Source: Amoebophrya sp. A120 (lineage: Eukaryota; Sar; Dinophyceae; Syndiniales; Amoebophryaceae). From it: DNA of 64,000 nt. Shown piece after piece: positions 54,562 to 64,000 of this stretch. A program made the translations under genes and the position numbers. Location of the stretch: NCBI GenBank assembly GCA_905178155.1, contig CAJINV010000002.1, positions 11,844,591 through 11,908,590 of the forward strand, read 5' to 3'. Below the pieces are notes generated by a model that was not told the DNA's origin, did no database searches, and was given only the letters and a program-made list of their open reading frames with translations. Each line of letters starts with the position of its first letter. Position 1 is the stretch's first letter.

Positions 54562-55643
54562 TCGGAAGTGGGACGAGTGTAGCTGGAGCAACCTTATCTT
54601 TGCTCTTGCGTACGATATTCCTTTCCAGATTCTTGACGAGGAGCGCCTGCTGCTATCATCAATCTGCGCAAAAAAGAACGGTTTCCTAGAAACAAAAACA
54701 CTTTTTATATTTCCCAAGACCTACACGTACACACGATTCCTGTTGATATATCTCTTCATGTTGATACCCACCAAGGCAATTTTCCAACCCGTTTTGTAAC
54801 TTGAGTAAGTATTTCACAGACATGGCATGAAGAAACCAAAGCCGAAGGACGAATATCGTCTTCGACAGTGAGACACTGTTTATGAATGGTAATAAGACAG
54901 CTCGAGTTGTGCAGGCGAACTATTTTTGCATCCCTGGAAGATCCGCCCGCTTCCGTGCAACAACGCACTGAAGATGCCTTTAGTATTCGCAAATTTTTGC
55001 TTTTGCCTGTTTTCTGTTCGTGCCCACTGTCGCGCTCCCCGTCGTATCGGTGCGTCCTTTTCCTCTTTCTGCGGTTTGATTGGTTGATCGATATTTCGTC
55101 CCGAGTTCGCGGCGATCTACCTGAGTTCTGCGTGTGAGGAGCGTGAGGCGCGGTTGTGCATTTGGTTGTCCAACTGAGAGCGAGTGTTGCGGCCAGTCCT
55201 TGCGCGCTCGTCGATTTGGAGAGTAAGCCGAGCGTGACAGGCAAGTCCGTGATAGGCAAAGCGCGTCGGGCAAGGCCATTAATACAGATCGACGGCGTCG
55301 CGTGCAATGGATGCAACGCGACCGAGCAGCAAATGCACCTCGGAAAACTCGCGATCGGACTTTTTTGGTTGTGGCATCTTACGTACTTATTTGATAGGAG
55401 AGAGAAAGAGGGAATTCGCCGTGCCAGTTTCTCGCGGTACTACTCGCTTCACAAAACTGTTTAGCTGTAGACCTGCCGCGTCTCTCATCCGTACGGACAA
55501 GAGGGCTCAGGTAAAACAAGCGCAGCGGTGCCGCAATATTTATTTTGTAATGAATTCACTTCGGCGCCGCCCGCCCATTTCGAGCTACGGACTTTGCTAG
55601 TCGTCTCCTTCTTCATTTTCAACCGACATCTCACAGGACGCGC
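54562..55643. other. Region with overlapping open frames on both strands
   Basis: A 186-codon minus-strand frame (54756-55316) and a 102-codon plus frame (55156-55464) overlap. Neither has a motif, and composition does not decide. Nothing is claimed as a gene. Confidence 0.35.
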
Positions 55644-55740
55644 TTGCAGAATTATGCTCCAGTGCTAAGCTTCATCAAGCTTTCCGTTCCAACAACAATG
55701 GACTCAGATTCTGCGAGTGAAGCCGTCGGCCCCTCCGTCC

Positions 55741-55970
55741 TTAAGATGAGGAGGATTAATACCAAGGGCGACGGGAGGCCGACGGCTTTGCAGGGGAAAG
55801 AGGATCACGCAGCGGCCCATCATGGTGCAGCGGGGGAGGAAGAAATCAAGGAAGCGGATCCGCCAGAAGATCTGCGGGGAATAAACGGAGACAACATTAA
55901 GTCCCCTGCGTCTTTAAGATGAGGAGACTTAATCCTCAGGGCGACGGACAGGAGGCCGACGGCTTTGCGT
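55741..55970 (+). repeat. Direct duplication of a ~55-bp segment
   Basis: 55741-55793 and 55914-55970 share TTAAGATGAGGAG, GGGCGACGG and GAGGCCGACGGCTTTGC in the same order and direction. The second copy has four extra bases. A short open frame (55698-55922) lies across the first copy, but it is low in information (A/E/H-rich). Between the copies lies an imperfect inverted repeat, TTAAGTCCCCT against AGGAGACTTAA. Confidence 0.75.
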
Positions 55971-55974
55971 AGGA

Positions 55975-56235
55975 AGGGGCGCGCGCGCGCCGGACGGACC
56001 TCCGCGCCCGCGTGCCCGCGCGCGCTTCCGGTCGCATGTTCGCAGGATCGTGCGCGCGCTCGCAGACCACGCCCCTCGCGCGCCCGCGCGCACTCCCCAG
56101 AACGCAGGAGCAACGGGCGTGCCCGCGTGCGATGGGCATGCGCGCGTGCGCAAGGTCGCAGCTTCGCGCGCCTCGCGATTTTTATCGCAGGATCGCGCGC
56201 GCGCAGGCAAGGTTTGGTCGGGCCCGCGCTTGCGC
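55975..56235. other. CpG- and GC-rich alternating patch
   Basis: About 260 bp of nearly uninterrupted GCGC/CGCG runs with repeated CGCGCGC and GATCGCGCGCG blocks, sharply bounded and unlike its surroundings. The frames through it are arginine/alanine artefacts of composition, not genes. Confidence 0.7.
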
Positions 56236-57197
56236 TCTTTCAAATTTTACTGTGCGAGGAACCGGCCATGATCATGAATCAAAGTTAAGTGAACGCCTCG
56301 GCTTGACGGCCGAAGGGTCTTGATGATGGACTGCAGGACCGCGCAGAGAAACGACATTTTGCAAAAGATGAAAAGGCATCGTACTTTTCGCAAAAGATGA
56401 AACTTCCCCAGCAAAGATTCATTTCTGTCACAAGTTGCGGGAGCAGATTAGTCGCTTTGTCGCGATCAAGCCTCCAGTGAGTGTATGTTGTTCGCCCCTG
56501 CGTTTTCAGTGTCTCAACAGGCGCCGTGTAGTCGTGACTCATACCGGAGCAATCGTAGCGGAAGCCAGACATCAACGTCGTATCAATAAATCTGACGCGG
56601 AGGGCCCAGGCAAGATGACACAATGGATCCATGTTGCACAGCAACCAAATAGAAAATAACGTCGTGAGATGATCGATCTTTAGGAAGATCCGAATGCAAA
56701 AGGCAAGCTGCAAATGCACTACAAGAAAATTGCGATCAGGATAGAGTCACGGAAGTAAAAAAAGGGAACAGCTCTCCGTGCGAAGATCCCGAACAAAATC
56801 AAACCGCACCAGAACGTGGGTGCTGACGCGAAGATCAAGAACAACGCTACAGCGATTCAAATTCAGAAATTGGTTCACGCCTCTTTCAGTTCAGGTTCGA
56901 CACTGTACGTTTTCCCTACTACTTGATAGATACGGTGGTCTCTCAGTGTGAATGCTCCCGGTCTGTGTAGTTTCGTAGAACCACGGACGCTCTACTTCGA
57001 CTTACGAAAACCGTCCGTTTAAACTTGTTTGGATGTCATCGACATCACATGGCTTTCGCTTGCCGTCGCCATCGCAAGCGAACATTTATTTCTGTGTGGG
57101 CTCTTGTGTTTGTTGACCATACCTAATGAAGGTGTTGTGACCACGTCCTTTATCTTATCCTGTAATACTCGCCACGATTACGACACCAAAACACATC
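56236..57197. other. Intergenic region, no supported gene
   Basis: About 960 bp. A 144-codon minus-strand frame (56285-56719) overlaps a plus-strand frame (56435-56659). Neither has splice signals or motifs. Confidence 0.4.
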
Positions 57198-59084
57198 ATG
57201 GACACAAAGGATCTGCAGGCCACCAGCAGCCCGGACGGCTTGATGGAATCCCTGCCCCTACACCGTCGCCACGAACAAGGTGCTGCAAACTCTGCGGCGG
57301 CTGGAGAAAAATCTTGCTGGCTTTCCGTAATCCTAGAAGACAAGGGAACTACACCATCTCGCGGCGTGCAGCTTGGGGGAGAAAGCTGCGAAGGCGAAAG
57401 GGAAACAATAGCTCTCCAGGTACTGAAATGGACGAGCACAGATCCGGTTGTCGATGCAACTCCTTCTGCACGACAGATTAGCTGCAACTCGACTACCTCA
57501 CCCTGCAGGAAGCGCACCATGCTCAACGAGCGGTCTTCGTCGTCGACGAGGAGGTTACCGGAGGCCTGCTCTGCTGGCGGCAGTTGTGCTGGGACATCTG
57601 CGCGTGGGGACGAGTTCTCCGCTGTTGGTACACTTGACGACATGACGACGCAGACCGTTGATCAAATGAGCGGACTCGGCGTGTGGGAGTGCAGTGTCGA
57701 CTTGGCGAACTACTTGCTGGATAAGAAGCTTGTTGCTGCGAGTGGTTCATGCGCCTTTGTTCCAAGAAGGATAAACAACTACGCCGTCCTCGAGCTTGGT
57801 TGCGGACATGCATTGCCCACTATGGCCCTGCTACATCAGTTTGAGAGTAGCAGCAGGGCGGAGAACAGGACGTCACCAGTTGGGTGCACCGGGGGAAAGG
57901 CTCCTGAACCGTCGTTATCCACCGAAACAAGGAGCTTGCAGCAGGGAACAAGCTCAATGGAGTGCTTTCTCCATGACTACGACCGTAGAACGCTCGAAGA
58001 GGTGACGAAAAGAAATCTGCTGAGAAACGCCGAAGCTCTTGGATTGTTCAGGAAGTCCGAGCAGGGATCCGAGTCCTGTGCACTGAGACCTGCCACGCCC
58101 AAGATTCGGTTTCTAGCCGGAGATTGGAGCACGCTCTCGGCGAACGAAATTTTACAGGTGGTACAAGAAGGACGCACAGCAGGCCAGGAACGAAAATTAT
58201 TCAAATTTGAGCCACACGGCAGGAAGGCGGTGTTGGAAGAGTGGGGCCCCGTGCGAGCACTGCGTGCGGTATATGGATCGCGGGAGAGCGGACAAAAACA
58301 AGAAGCGGCAGATCGAGAGGAGGAAATTTTGCAGCAAAAATCATTGCGAGATGAGACCGAGACATCCGAATCTTTTGACAGCGGCTTTGGCGCGCACTCC
58401 TCGGAAGAAGGAGAGGAACCCGATGGGGATGCGGCTGGGTCATCAGGCGTCGATGCAGCAGGTGCCATTCCGCAACAATCCGGCGAAGCTGACCATCAAA
58501 AGGCAGATGGCAGTAATGAAGACAGTGCTGAGTTGGAAGGAGAAGAAGGGTCTGACTCTGACTCACAGGAGAAGAGCCTCGATTCCGAAGAGCAATCTGA
58601 TTCACAGGACGATGACGACAGTGCGGATGAAGATCCACCGCTGGAATTGTTTTTTGACGAGCAAGAGGATCCTACCGGCCATAATCTGAAGCAGTTCGAC
58701 CTCATCTTGTGTTCCGAGGGAATTTACAAGGAAGAATCCTTTCAGGCACTATTTGACGTACTCGAGAATCACTTGAAACTGGACGACTCTACTGAGCCTG
58801 CTTCCTTGGTCGGCGCGGCCCCTTCAACGACCCACTCTTCAGACGGCCAAGAAAACCTCCCGCGTTCTGTGGCACTTTTTTCTGGCAAGCGCTACTACTT
58901 TGGTTGCGGCGGCGGCACGCAGGCCTTTCGCACCTTCCTGCTGCAGAAAAACAAAGAGAAAGAGGCAAAAAAGGCCTGCTCTGGTGGACCATGGCGCTAC
59001 GAAGTTTCCGTTGTGAAAAAGTTCAAAGACAAGAAGTCAAATTTACGGGAGATTCTCGCTGTCACGAAGAGAAAGGTTTCGTGA
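57198..59084 (+). CDS. METTL18/HPM1-like protein-histidine methyltransferase
   Basis: Single-exon, 628 residues. METTL18 (yeast Hpm1) methylates a histidine of ribosomal protein uL3 using S-adenosylmethionine. Family features in order: a disordered N-terminus; GLGVWECSVDLANYLL near residue 157, where homologues have a KIWECTFDLL-like helix; the SAM-binding VLELGCGHALPTMALL near 195; FDLILCSEGIYKEESFQALF near 500; and KRYYFGCGGGTQAF near 563, matching the family's HYFGVGGG loop. The protein is much longer than the ~370-residue human form because of a Ser/Glu-rich acidic insertion at about 371-491 and a long N-terminal extension. The start is the first methionine of the open frame. Confidence 0.82.
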   Translation: MDTKDLQATSSPDGLMESLPLHRRHEQGAANSAAAGEKSCWLSVILEDKGTTPSRGVQLGGESCEGERETIALQVLKWTSTDPVVDATPSARQISCNSTTSPCRKRTMLNERSSSSTRRLPEACSAGGSCAGTSARGDEFSAVGTLDDMTTQTVDQMSGLGVWECSVDLANYLLDKKLVAASGSCAFVPRRINNYAVLELGCGHALPTMALLHQFESSSRAENRTSPVGCTGGKAPEPSLSTETRSLQQGTSSMECFLHDYDRRTLEEVTKRNLLRNAEALGLFRKSEQGSESCALRPATPKIRFLAGDWSTLSANEILQVVQEGRTAGQERKLFKFEPHGRKAVLEEWGPVRALRAVYGSRESGQKQEAADREEEILQQKSLRDETETSESFDSGFGAHSSEEGEEPDGDAAGSSGVDAAGAIPQQSGEADHQKADGSNEDSAELEGEEGSDSDSQEKSLDSEEQSDSQDDDDSADEDPPLELFFDEQEDPTGHNLKQFDLILCSEGIYKEESFQALFDVLENHLKLDDSTEPASLVGAAPSTTHSSDGQENLPRSVALFSGKRYYFGCGGGTQAFRTFLLQKNKEKEAKKACSGGPWRYEVSVVKKFKDKKSNLREILAVTKRKVS

Positions 59085-59998
59085 CGAGCGATTGGAAAAC
59101 ACGGATGCAGCTGGTGGTAGAGCTTTTCTGTTTAGAAAAACTGCTTTAGCACTTTCTGGATCCTACTCACTCTTCAGCGACAGTGTGATCATTCATCATA
59201 TTTTCTCAAACGACTTTCTCTGACTATGTGACCGCGACAGAAGAAAATCGATTAAGCAGCAGGGCCTGGGAGTTTTTCTGGATAACGCATGTTGGTCAAC
59301 CGCAACAGCGCGCCAACAAATGAAATAGTACTGAGACCTGTCATCTCATAGTGTTCCAGCAGCCGACGCTCCCGTACATCATGCCAGTTCCAACGCTGCC
59401 TTCTGCACATGCTTTATCCTTCATTGCAGCAGTGCACGCAAACGATATAGTGCGATGATCCACACGATTTCTGGCGCCATTTTGGCTTGCTCAGCAGCGG
59501 GCTGTGAGCATACTAACTAAGTACTTACATGCGGCAGCGGCAGATCCTTTGTTCGATAGCGTTTTCGCTACCTAAAAACGCGGACGCGCTCAGCATGTGC
59601 TTTCAATTGTGCTTGGCTGTTCTCGCAGATCCTCCATTTTACAGCGAAGATGCTGAACGAAGGATTTTTTTCTTTTCCGGGCTTTTTTTTACTACTTCAC
59701 TTAGGAATTCCCTTCTGCTCAAAGTCAAAACTGCGTGCGTGGTACGGGTAAAAGTAAGACTTACATATCAAATTCAGCAGCGACAGAAAGTTGACCAACG
59801 CCACAAGGCCAACATCACGGCCCGTTTCTTTTTTTTTTCGTATTAGCTTAAGTACTTGCTTTTGCGTGCCTGCTAAACTTTTTGTCTTGAGCCGAACTAG
59901 TATCGAGCACTCTTATTTGCGATACGTAGCGTTTTCTGCAGTCTACATCTGCAGCGACACAACAAATTTAAGAACCCGACCATTGAACAACATAAACC
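59085..59998. other. Intergenic region with a spliced-leader-like 12-mer
   Basis: About 910 bp, no supported gene. GCCATTTTGGCT at 59476-59487 equals the core of the dinoflagellate spliced leader (see findings). Confidence 0.5.
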
Positions 59999-62743
59999 AT
60001 GGAAGCAAATTTCGCAGCTGCAGTAGGCTCGAAGCTGCGATTGGTACAGCCCCGCACGACTCTCCATGGCGAGCCAGATTCTGGGCGACACATCGTCGCT
60101 GGAGCGGAAGGATTTAAGAAAGGGGCGACTGTTTTTGCGGAAACGGCTCTGGCAAGTGCAAGCTTCGCATCGTCCGAACAGGATTCCATATGCGATTGGG
60201 GCACGATAATAGCGCAGAAGAAACACCATTTGGCAGAAGTGGAAGCGGTTTTGTGTAGAAATGGCGATAGTGAAAACAGTGAGAGCAACAGGTCATCCAT
60301 TCGCCTTATGTTCCGTCGCTCTGATGGACGTTGCGATTCGCGGCAAAGGAGCCGTGAGAGTAATCGCGAAGCTCAAGCTTCTGCAAGGAACGGAGTTTCA
60401 GGAGAGAGAAGCGAACGCTGGGCCAGCATGCAACTCGAGAACGAAATCTTTAGCCAGGTCGCGGCAAAGAAGCGAGGGAGCCCGCTTTCGCATTTCCCGT
60501 TTGACAGGAGCAGGACAGACGGGGACTCTCGTGGCTGTATTTCCTGCGCTTTTTCGCGTTCAAGAACACAAAGAGAAAGTGCGGACGCGGAAACGAGGCC
60601 CTTGGGAGAGCCCGAAGGGGGAACTCACGCCGGGTGTTATTTCGACTCCGAAGAAGTGCCCGCGTCGGATGAAGGGCTGGAATTTGCTCTCTTTCGGCCT
60701 ACGGTAGCTGACTTCTTCGCGTGCTGTGTCGACGACAGCATAGCTAGACGTGCGGCACCGGAAGATGATGACCAATTACCCAAACCACTGAACTCAAACC
60801 CGGCAGGCCGCAGAGAACAAGTAGTCGTTGCTGATGCGAACGATAGCGATGCGCAAAAAGAGCCTTTGAGATATCTCGAACTTCCCACGCCAGCCCGGCT
60901 GCGCGCGACAGTGAATGGTGGGAGCGTGGTACCAGAGCCGAAAGTTTCGCATCCAGTGGGAGACGGTACCAGCGAGGCACAGCTAGGACGCAGCCTCTGG
61001 TCGTGGGAACAGGCAGACTTGGACCACCCAAGCGAATTGCGACGGCAAATTCGTGCCCGGTTCAGCCGCAACAATTTCGCTATTGTGGACGAGGATTTTT
61101 CTCCCGTCGGGGCAGCGGTTCTCCCTCACGTCGCTATGCTAAACCACAGCTGCGACCCCAACGTCGTGCTACGGTACTTTCTTATGCATATGGATGAAAT
61201 GGATACCGGTACTATGCGTGTGAACTTGGTTGAAGATGACGTGAGTTGCCCCCCACATCACGGCCGGCGCACCAAAAAACCGAAGATTTTGTGCGTTTTG
61301 GTCGCGCTGCGGGACATTGCGCCGCACGAGGAGATTTGCCACTCCTACGTAGACATTGGTCAATGCGTACGGGAAAGGCGCCAACAGTTGAGAAGCCAGT
61401 TTGGGTTTGCTTGTAACTGCAACCGTTGCAAACGCGACCTGCGTGGCGAGAAGCACCTCGTGATGCATTTTTGTGCAGAAGGACAAGGAGAAGGGCAAGT
61501 GCGTGGATCCTCCTGTGCCGGAGTATCAACAAGCTCGTGGCCGAAAAATTCATTTCCCCATTTGCAGCCACACTTCCACCTACCGGGGCAGACGTACTCC
61601 CAAAGTAGTAATCCAGATCATGCGAAAGCGAAAGGTACAGGTAGAAGAAATCTTCGGCTCGCGGAGAAGTCGCGGCGCACAATGTGGCTGATGCCAGGAG
61701 AGAAAATGCGTGCAGCGATGAAAAGCAGTACGCAGATCATCGGGAGTGTGGATTTTGTGCCCGATAAGATTCTCTTCTGCGGGCCTGTAGTGCTCGACGA
61801 CTTACAATACTTGGCTGTTCGCGAAGAGGACTTTGTTCGCGCCGGAAAGACACCGACAACCTCTCTCGGCTGCTCGACCGCTGCGTATCCGGATGCCGAT
61901 GCGCTGCTTCAGGCCGCGGCTCGACTCGGCTCCAAGTGTGATTTTCTGACGCTTCTAGAGTGGGCGGGAAACGCAGAGCATCCCTACTGGGTGTTCAAGG
62001 AGCGAATGTGTGTTTTGGAGGCCGACGATGCGGATGAAGCGGATTGCGGCGAAGGTTCGTCTTTACTGGACCTGCTCGACTCTATCATGGAGATGTGCAG
62101 TGCGCACTTAGTAGAGCAAGGTGGGACGTCGAACGCAGCTGCGACATCTGAGGGTGGCGCTTTGACTTCCGTGAAGACGTCACTTCCACCAGCACTTTTC
62201 CGTGCTTGTTTGGTCTCCAAAGCCTGCGTGAGCTTGCTGCTCGACGAATACGCAACTCGTGCCCCGGGATGGCACTTTGCGAAGTTTGTGGAGGGATTTC
62301 TGGCTCAGATGGAGCTACTACAGGACCTTCCCCCGGGTGAAGAAGATTCGATCAGGGGTTTTTATGAGAGACTGGTTCGCGAACTGTTTGCTGCCTTTAC
62401 GGTGAACCAGTGTTGCTTGCGACCCGAAATCCTGGCGCACGAAGGCCTCCAGCAGGTTGTGCAACAGGAATTGGCCGAATTGGAGCGCAGTTTTTTGAGA
62501 AGAAAGGTTGTGGTGCATGGGAGGCAGGGCGCCCCCACGAGGGATGAAAAAAATCTGAAATACTGTCAGCGGGGAACCGAGGCAAGTTCGAACAGTCCTG
62601 ACCTATTGACCAACGACCTTGCAGGGGATCTGGCGCTGCAGCACAGCCTTTTTCTGGTCCAGCAGCTGGAGCGCAAATACCCGGCGGGGCACCCCGTGCA
62701 GAGGCTGGCGAGGTGCCGGATGCTTGCGATCGGCGAGGGATAA
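59999..62743 (+). CDS. SET-domain protein, SMYD-like
   Basis: Single-exon, 914 residues. SET proteins transfer methyl groups from SAM to lysines. The core is discontinuous, as in SMYD proteins. An N-terminal strand segment (DSGRHIVAGAEGFKKGATVF) comes first. After about 300 mostly low-complexity residues come FAIVDEDFSPVGAAVLPHVA and the signature LNHSCDPNVV near 381, then EEICHSYVDIGQCVRERRQQ near 444 (the catalytic tyrosine region) and a post-SET zinc cluster FGFACNCNRC near 468. The C-terminal 400 residues are helical, as SMYD proteins have. No MYND zinc finger is visible where SMYD1-3 carry one. The substrate may be a histone or another protein; the sequence does not say. Confidence 0.82.
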   Translation: MEANFAAAVGSKLRLVQPRTTLHGEPDSGRHIVAGAEGFKKGATVFAETALASASFASSEQDSICDWGTIIAQKKHHLAEVEAVLCRNGDSENSESNRSSIRLMFRRSDGRCDSRQRSRESNREAQASARNGVSGERSERWASMQLENEIFSQVAAKKRGSPLSHFPFDRSRTDGDSRGCISCAFSRSRTQRESADAETRPLGEPEGGTHAGCYFDSEEVPASDEGLEFALFRPTVADFFACCVDDSIARRAAPEDDDQLPKPLNSNPAGRREQVVVADANDSDAQKEPLRYLELPTPARLRATVNGGSVVPEPKVSHPVGDGTSEAQLGRSLWSWEQADLDHPSELRRQIRARFSRNNFAIVDEDFSPVGAAVLPHVAMLNHSCDPNVVLRYFLMHMDEMDTGTMRVNLVEDDVSCPPHHGRRTKKPKILCVLVALRDIAPHEEICHSYVDIGQCVRERRQQLRSQFGFACNCNRCKRDLRGEKHLVMHFCAEGQGEGQVRGSSCAGVSTSSWPKNSFPHLQPHFHLPGQTYSQSSNPDHAKAKGTGRRNLRLAEKSRRTMWLMPGEKMRAAMKSSTQIIGSVDFVPDKILFCGPVVLDDLQYLAVREEDFVRAGKTPTTSLGCSTAAYPDADALLQAAARLGSKCDFLTLLEWAGNAEHPYWVFKERMCVLEADDADEADCGEGSSLLDLLDSIMEMCSAHLVEQGGTSNAAATSEGGALTSVKTSLPPALFRACLVSKACVSLLLDEYATRAPGWHFAKFVEGFLAQMELLQDLPPGEEDSIRGFYERLVRELFAAFTVNQCCLRPEILAHEGLQQVVQQELAELERSFLRRKVVVHGRQGAPTRDEKNLKYCQRGTEASSNSPDLLTNDLAGDLALQHSLFLVQQLERKYPAGHPVQRLARCRMLAIGEG

Positions 62744-63475
62744 GATAGCTGCTGAAAAAGAAATTCAAACGTGATTTGACGGAAGGACGAAGCCTTTTAA
62801 GTTTCCTACGAGGGTGAGGACGGACCCAAGGCCAATGCAAATGCTAACTCATTCGCAACGTCGCGGTCGCTCGCGTTGTCCTTGCGTCAGACAGCCCAGA
62901 ACTGTAGCATGTCTTGCTGCATTTTCCGTGCCAGATACGTACACGTTTTGGGCTGTAAGGGTAGGGCGGTTGAATTCAAATTAATAAGAAGTCTAGATAG
63001 TATGTTACATAGTAATGAGATCGCGCCATGTCTGTATGTTTCACTTTTATCTTCTGGGCGTGCAACGAGAACAATGACAATCTTTGCGCTTCCGATTTTT
63101 GTTGTCAAAATAAGCCATTCCCATTTTCGAAAAAAGTGAAACTAAGCAACAAAATATAACATAGATTGGTAAGAATAAGAGAAGAAAATCAAAGCGTCAC
63201 AATGCTGGCCACGGTGCCGTTGCCTTCGTTGTGTCCGCACCGTCTGAATAAGGCTGAGCATGAGTCTGCAATCGGGTGTCGTAGGGTCGCAGTCCTCATG
63301 TTCCGTGTCAGGAGGTGGGTCATGTTCACCGTGAAATTTCCCGTCACTACCATCAAAATTCTCTGTACCATGCTGCACTTTGATGTCGAGGCACCTGCTC
63401 TTCTTGTTTTCTTGCCGTCAGCGCGCTTTTTGGTTTGTCATGTCAGTTTCATTCCGCTTCTTTGTGTTTTCTGAT
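62744..63475. other. Intergenic region, nothing supported
   Basis: About 730 bp with short overlapping frames (for example + 63166-63474, - 63142-63378) of no recognisable content. Confidence 0.45.
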
Positions 63476-64000
63476 CTAGTTGTTGCTCCTCAGACTTTCT
63501 GCTATGCAGGAAATACGCTGAAGATTTCCACTTGTAGTAGAGTCCACGTGCGCGACAGCTAATTTGGAGATCGAATAATCTGATCCATTGTCTCGGTCCA
63601 TCTTGTTGGTCGTGTCGTTTTTTATTTTTGTTTTACTCGAACTTCGTTCGTCATCGTCTCGTCTCAGTCGGGGTATCAAGGTTGCTTTCCAATAAATCGC
63701 CCTCGGAACCTGGGAGCAAGAGCATCTTTTTGCTCCGTTGAGGAATACTTTACTTACATATTCGTCTTCAAAAATCCAAATGGTTTTCTTGGGTACAGAG
63801 TACTGTGGTGGGTCTTCAAGGCCTGTTGTCTTCGGCAGGTTGCTCGATTTTCCCACTGCTGCTTCCGTAGACTGTGACGTTTCTGCTGCAGACGCGGCAA
63901 CATCACTGGACGAAGTGAGACCAAGGATGCCCCGGAAATGGAAAAGCCACTGCGTACTGAATAAAGGTGGATCCCTGGCTAGAAATGCGGCTTCAGCCGA
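63476..64000 (-). CDS. Partial minus-strand gene running off the right edge
   Basis: An open minus-strand exon enters from the edge and ends at 63758 with a strong donor (GAATAT|GTAAGTAAAG). It reads PPLFSTQWLFHFRGILGLTS and SVPKKTIWIFEDEY near its end. After a 52-base intron with acceptor CTCCCAG, the next exon starts near 63705 (VPRAIYWKATLIPRLRRDDD) and runs open to a stop at 63476. The second exon is polar and basic. No family recognised. The 5' part lies beyond the window. Confidence 0.55.
   Translation of the reverse strand, partial: SAEAAFLARDPPLFSTQWLFHFRGILGLTSSSDVAASAAETSQSTEAAVGKSSNLPKTTGLEDPPQYSVPKKTIWIFEDEYVSKVFLNGAKRCSCSQVPRAIYWKATLIPRLRRDDDERSSSKTKIKNDTTNKMDRDNGSDYSISKLAVAHVDSTTSGNLQRISCIAESLRSNN

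Noticed and set aside
54756-55316. 186-codon minus-strand open frame
   Set aside because: No motif or splice support, and an equally open plus-strand frame overlaps. Left as undecided rather than called.
55965-56323. Overlapping plus- and minus-strand frames in the GC-rich patch
   Set aside because: Open only because stop codons are rare in CGCG sequence; translations are Arg/Ala runs.
59476-59487. Spliced-leader RNA gene
   Set aside because: The match covers only the leader core and is not followed by a GT donor or an Sm-site-like region, so it is at most a relic.

Overview
The window is eukaryotic nuclear DNA of mixed base composition. Its genes are split by many introns and lie mostly on the + strand. 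The best guess for the host is a dinoflagellate-related alveolate, probably a syndinian such as Amoebophrya. That is inference. It rests on compact multi-exon genes, on transposon-like introns (introners) with inverted ends and non-GT-AG borders of the kind reported from Amoebophrya, on a P2X-like channel with an EF-hand, and on one 12-base match to the dinoflagellate spliced leader. No rRNA, tRNA, CRISPR array or prokaryotic operon was seen.

Layout. 0.13-7.4 kb: a decayed Ty1/copia retrotransposon on the minus strand, with both 402-bp LTRs and its 5-bp target duplication intact. 7.7-10.6 kb: an unrecognised gene and a GNAT acetyltransferase. 11.4-13.4 kb: a coiled-coil protein with a weak AP2-like segment. 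14.6-17.6 kb: translation initiation factor eIF3e. 18.5-24.3 kb: a large WD40 protein. 24.4-24.9 kb: the last exon of an unrecognised minus-strand gene. 25.4-27.9 kb: a P2X-like channel. 29.8-40.0 kb: a Q/N-rich region leading into an eIF4G (MIF4G/MA3) gene, with a Harbinger-like element carrying a 101-bp satellite in one intron. 41.2-42.4 kb: probable minus-strand exons. 42.6-45.5 kb: a cytochrome b5-acyl-CoA dehydrogenase fusion. 47.9-49.0 kb: a UBC13-type E2. 50.4-53.0 kb: an unrecognised nine-exon gene. 55.7-56.2 kb: a GC-rich repeat patch. 57.2-59.1 kb: a METTL18-like histidine methyltransferase. 60.0-62.7 kb: a SET/SMYD protein. 63.5-64.0 kb: a partial minus-strand gene.

The most striking feature is a set of six introners in four genes. 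There are three of family A (each exactly 279 bp) and three of family B (252-266 bp). Each has terminal inverted repeats and a 5-bp target duplication. Each splits a codon series that is restored exactly when the element plus one duplication copy is removed. Both families occur in both orientations, begin TATC and end GATA or close to it, and share a GTAAAAA block 8 bases in. Both also carry a repeated 9-mer, TTGTNATGC. Five of the six have no GT-AG pair at their ends that would keep the host frame. This points to a splicing mode, or a boundary-choice rule, set by the element ends rather than by GT-AG.

The genes do not form one pathway. eIF3e and eIF4G both belong to translation initiation, and METTL18 homologues modify a ribosomal protein. 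The rest are housekeeping enzymes or unknowns.
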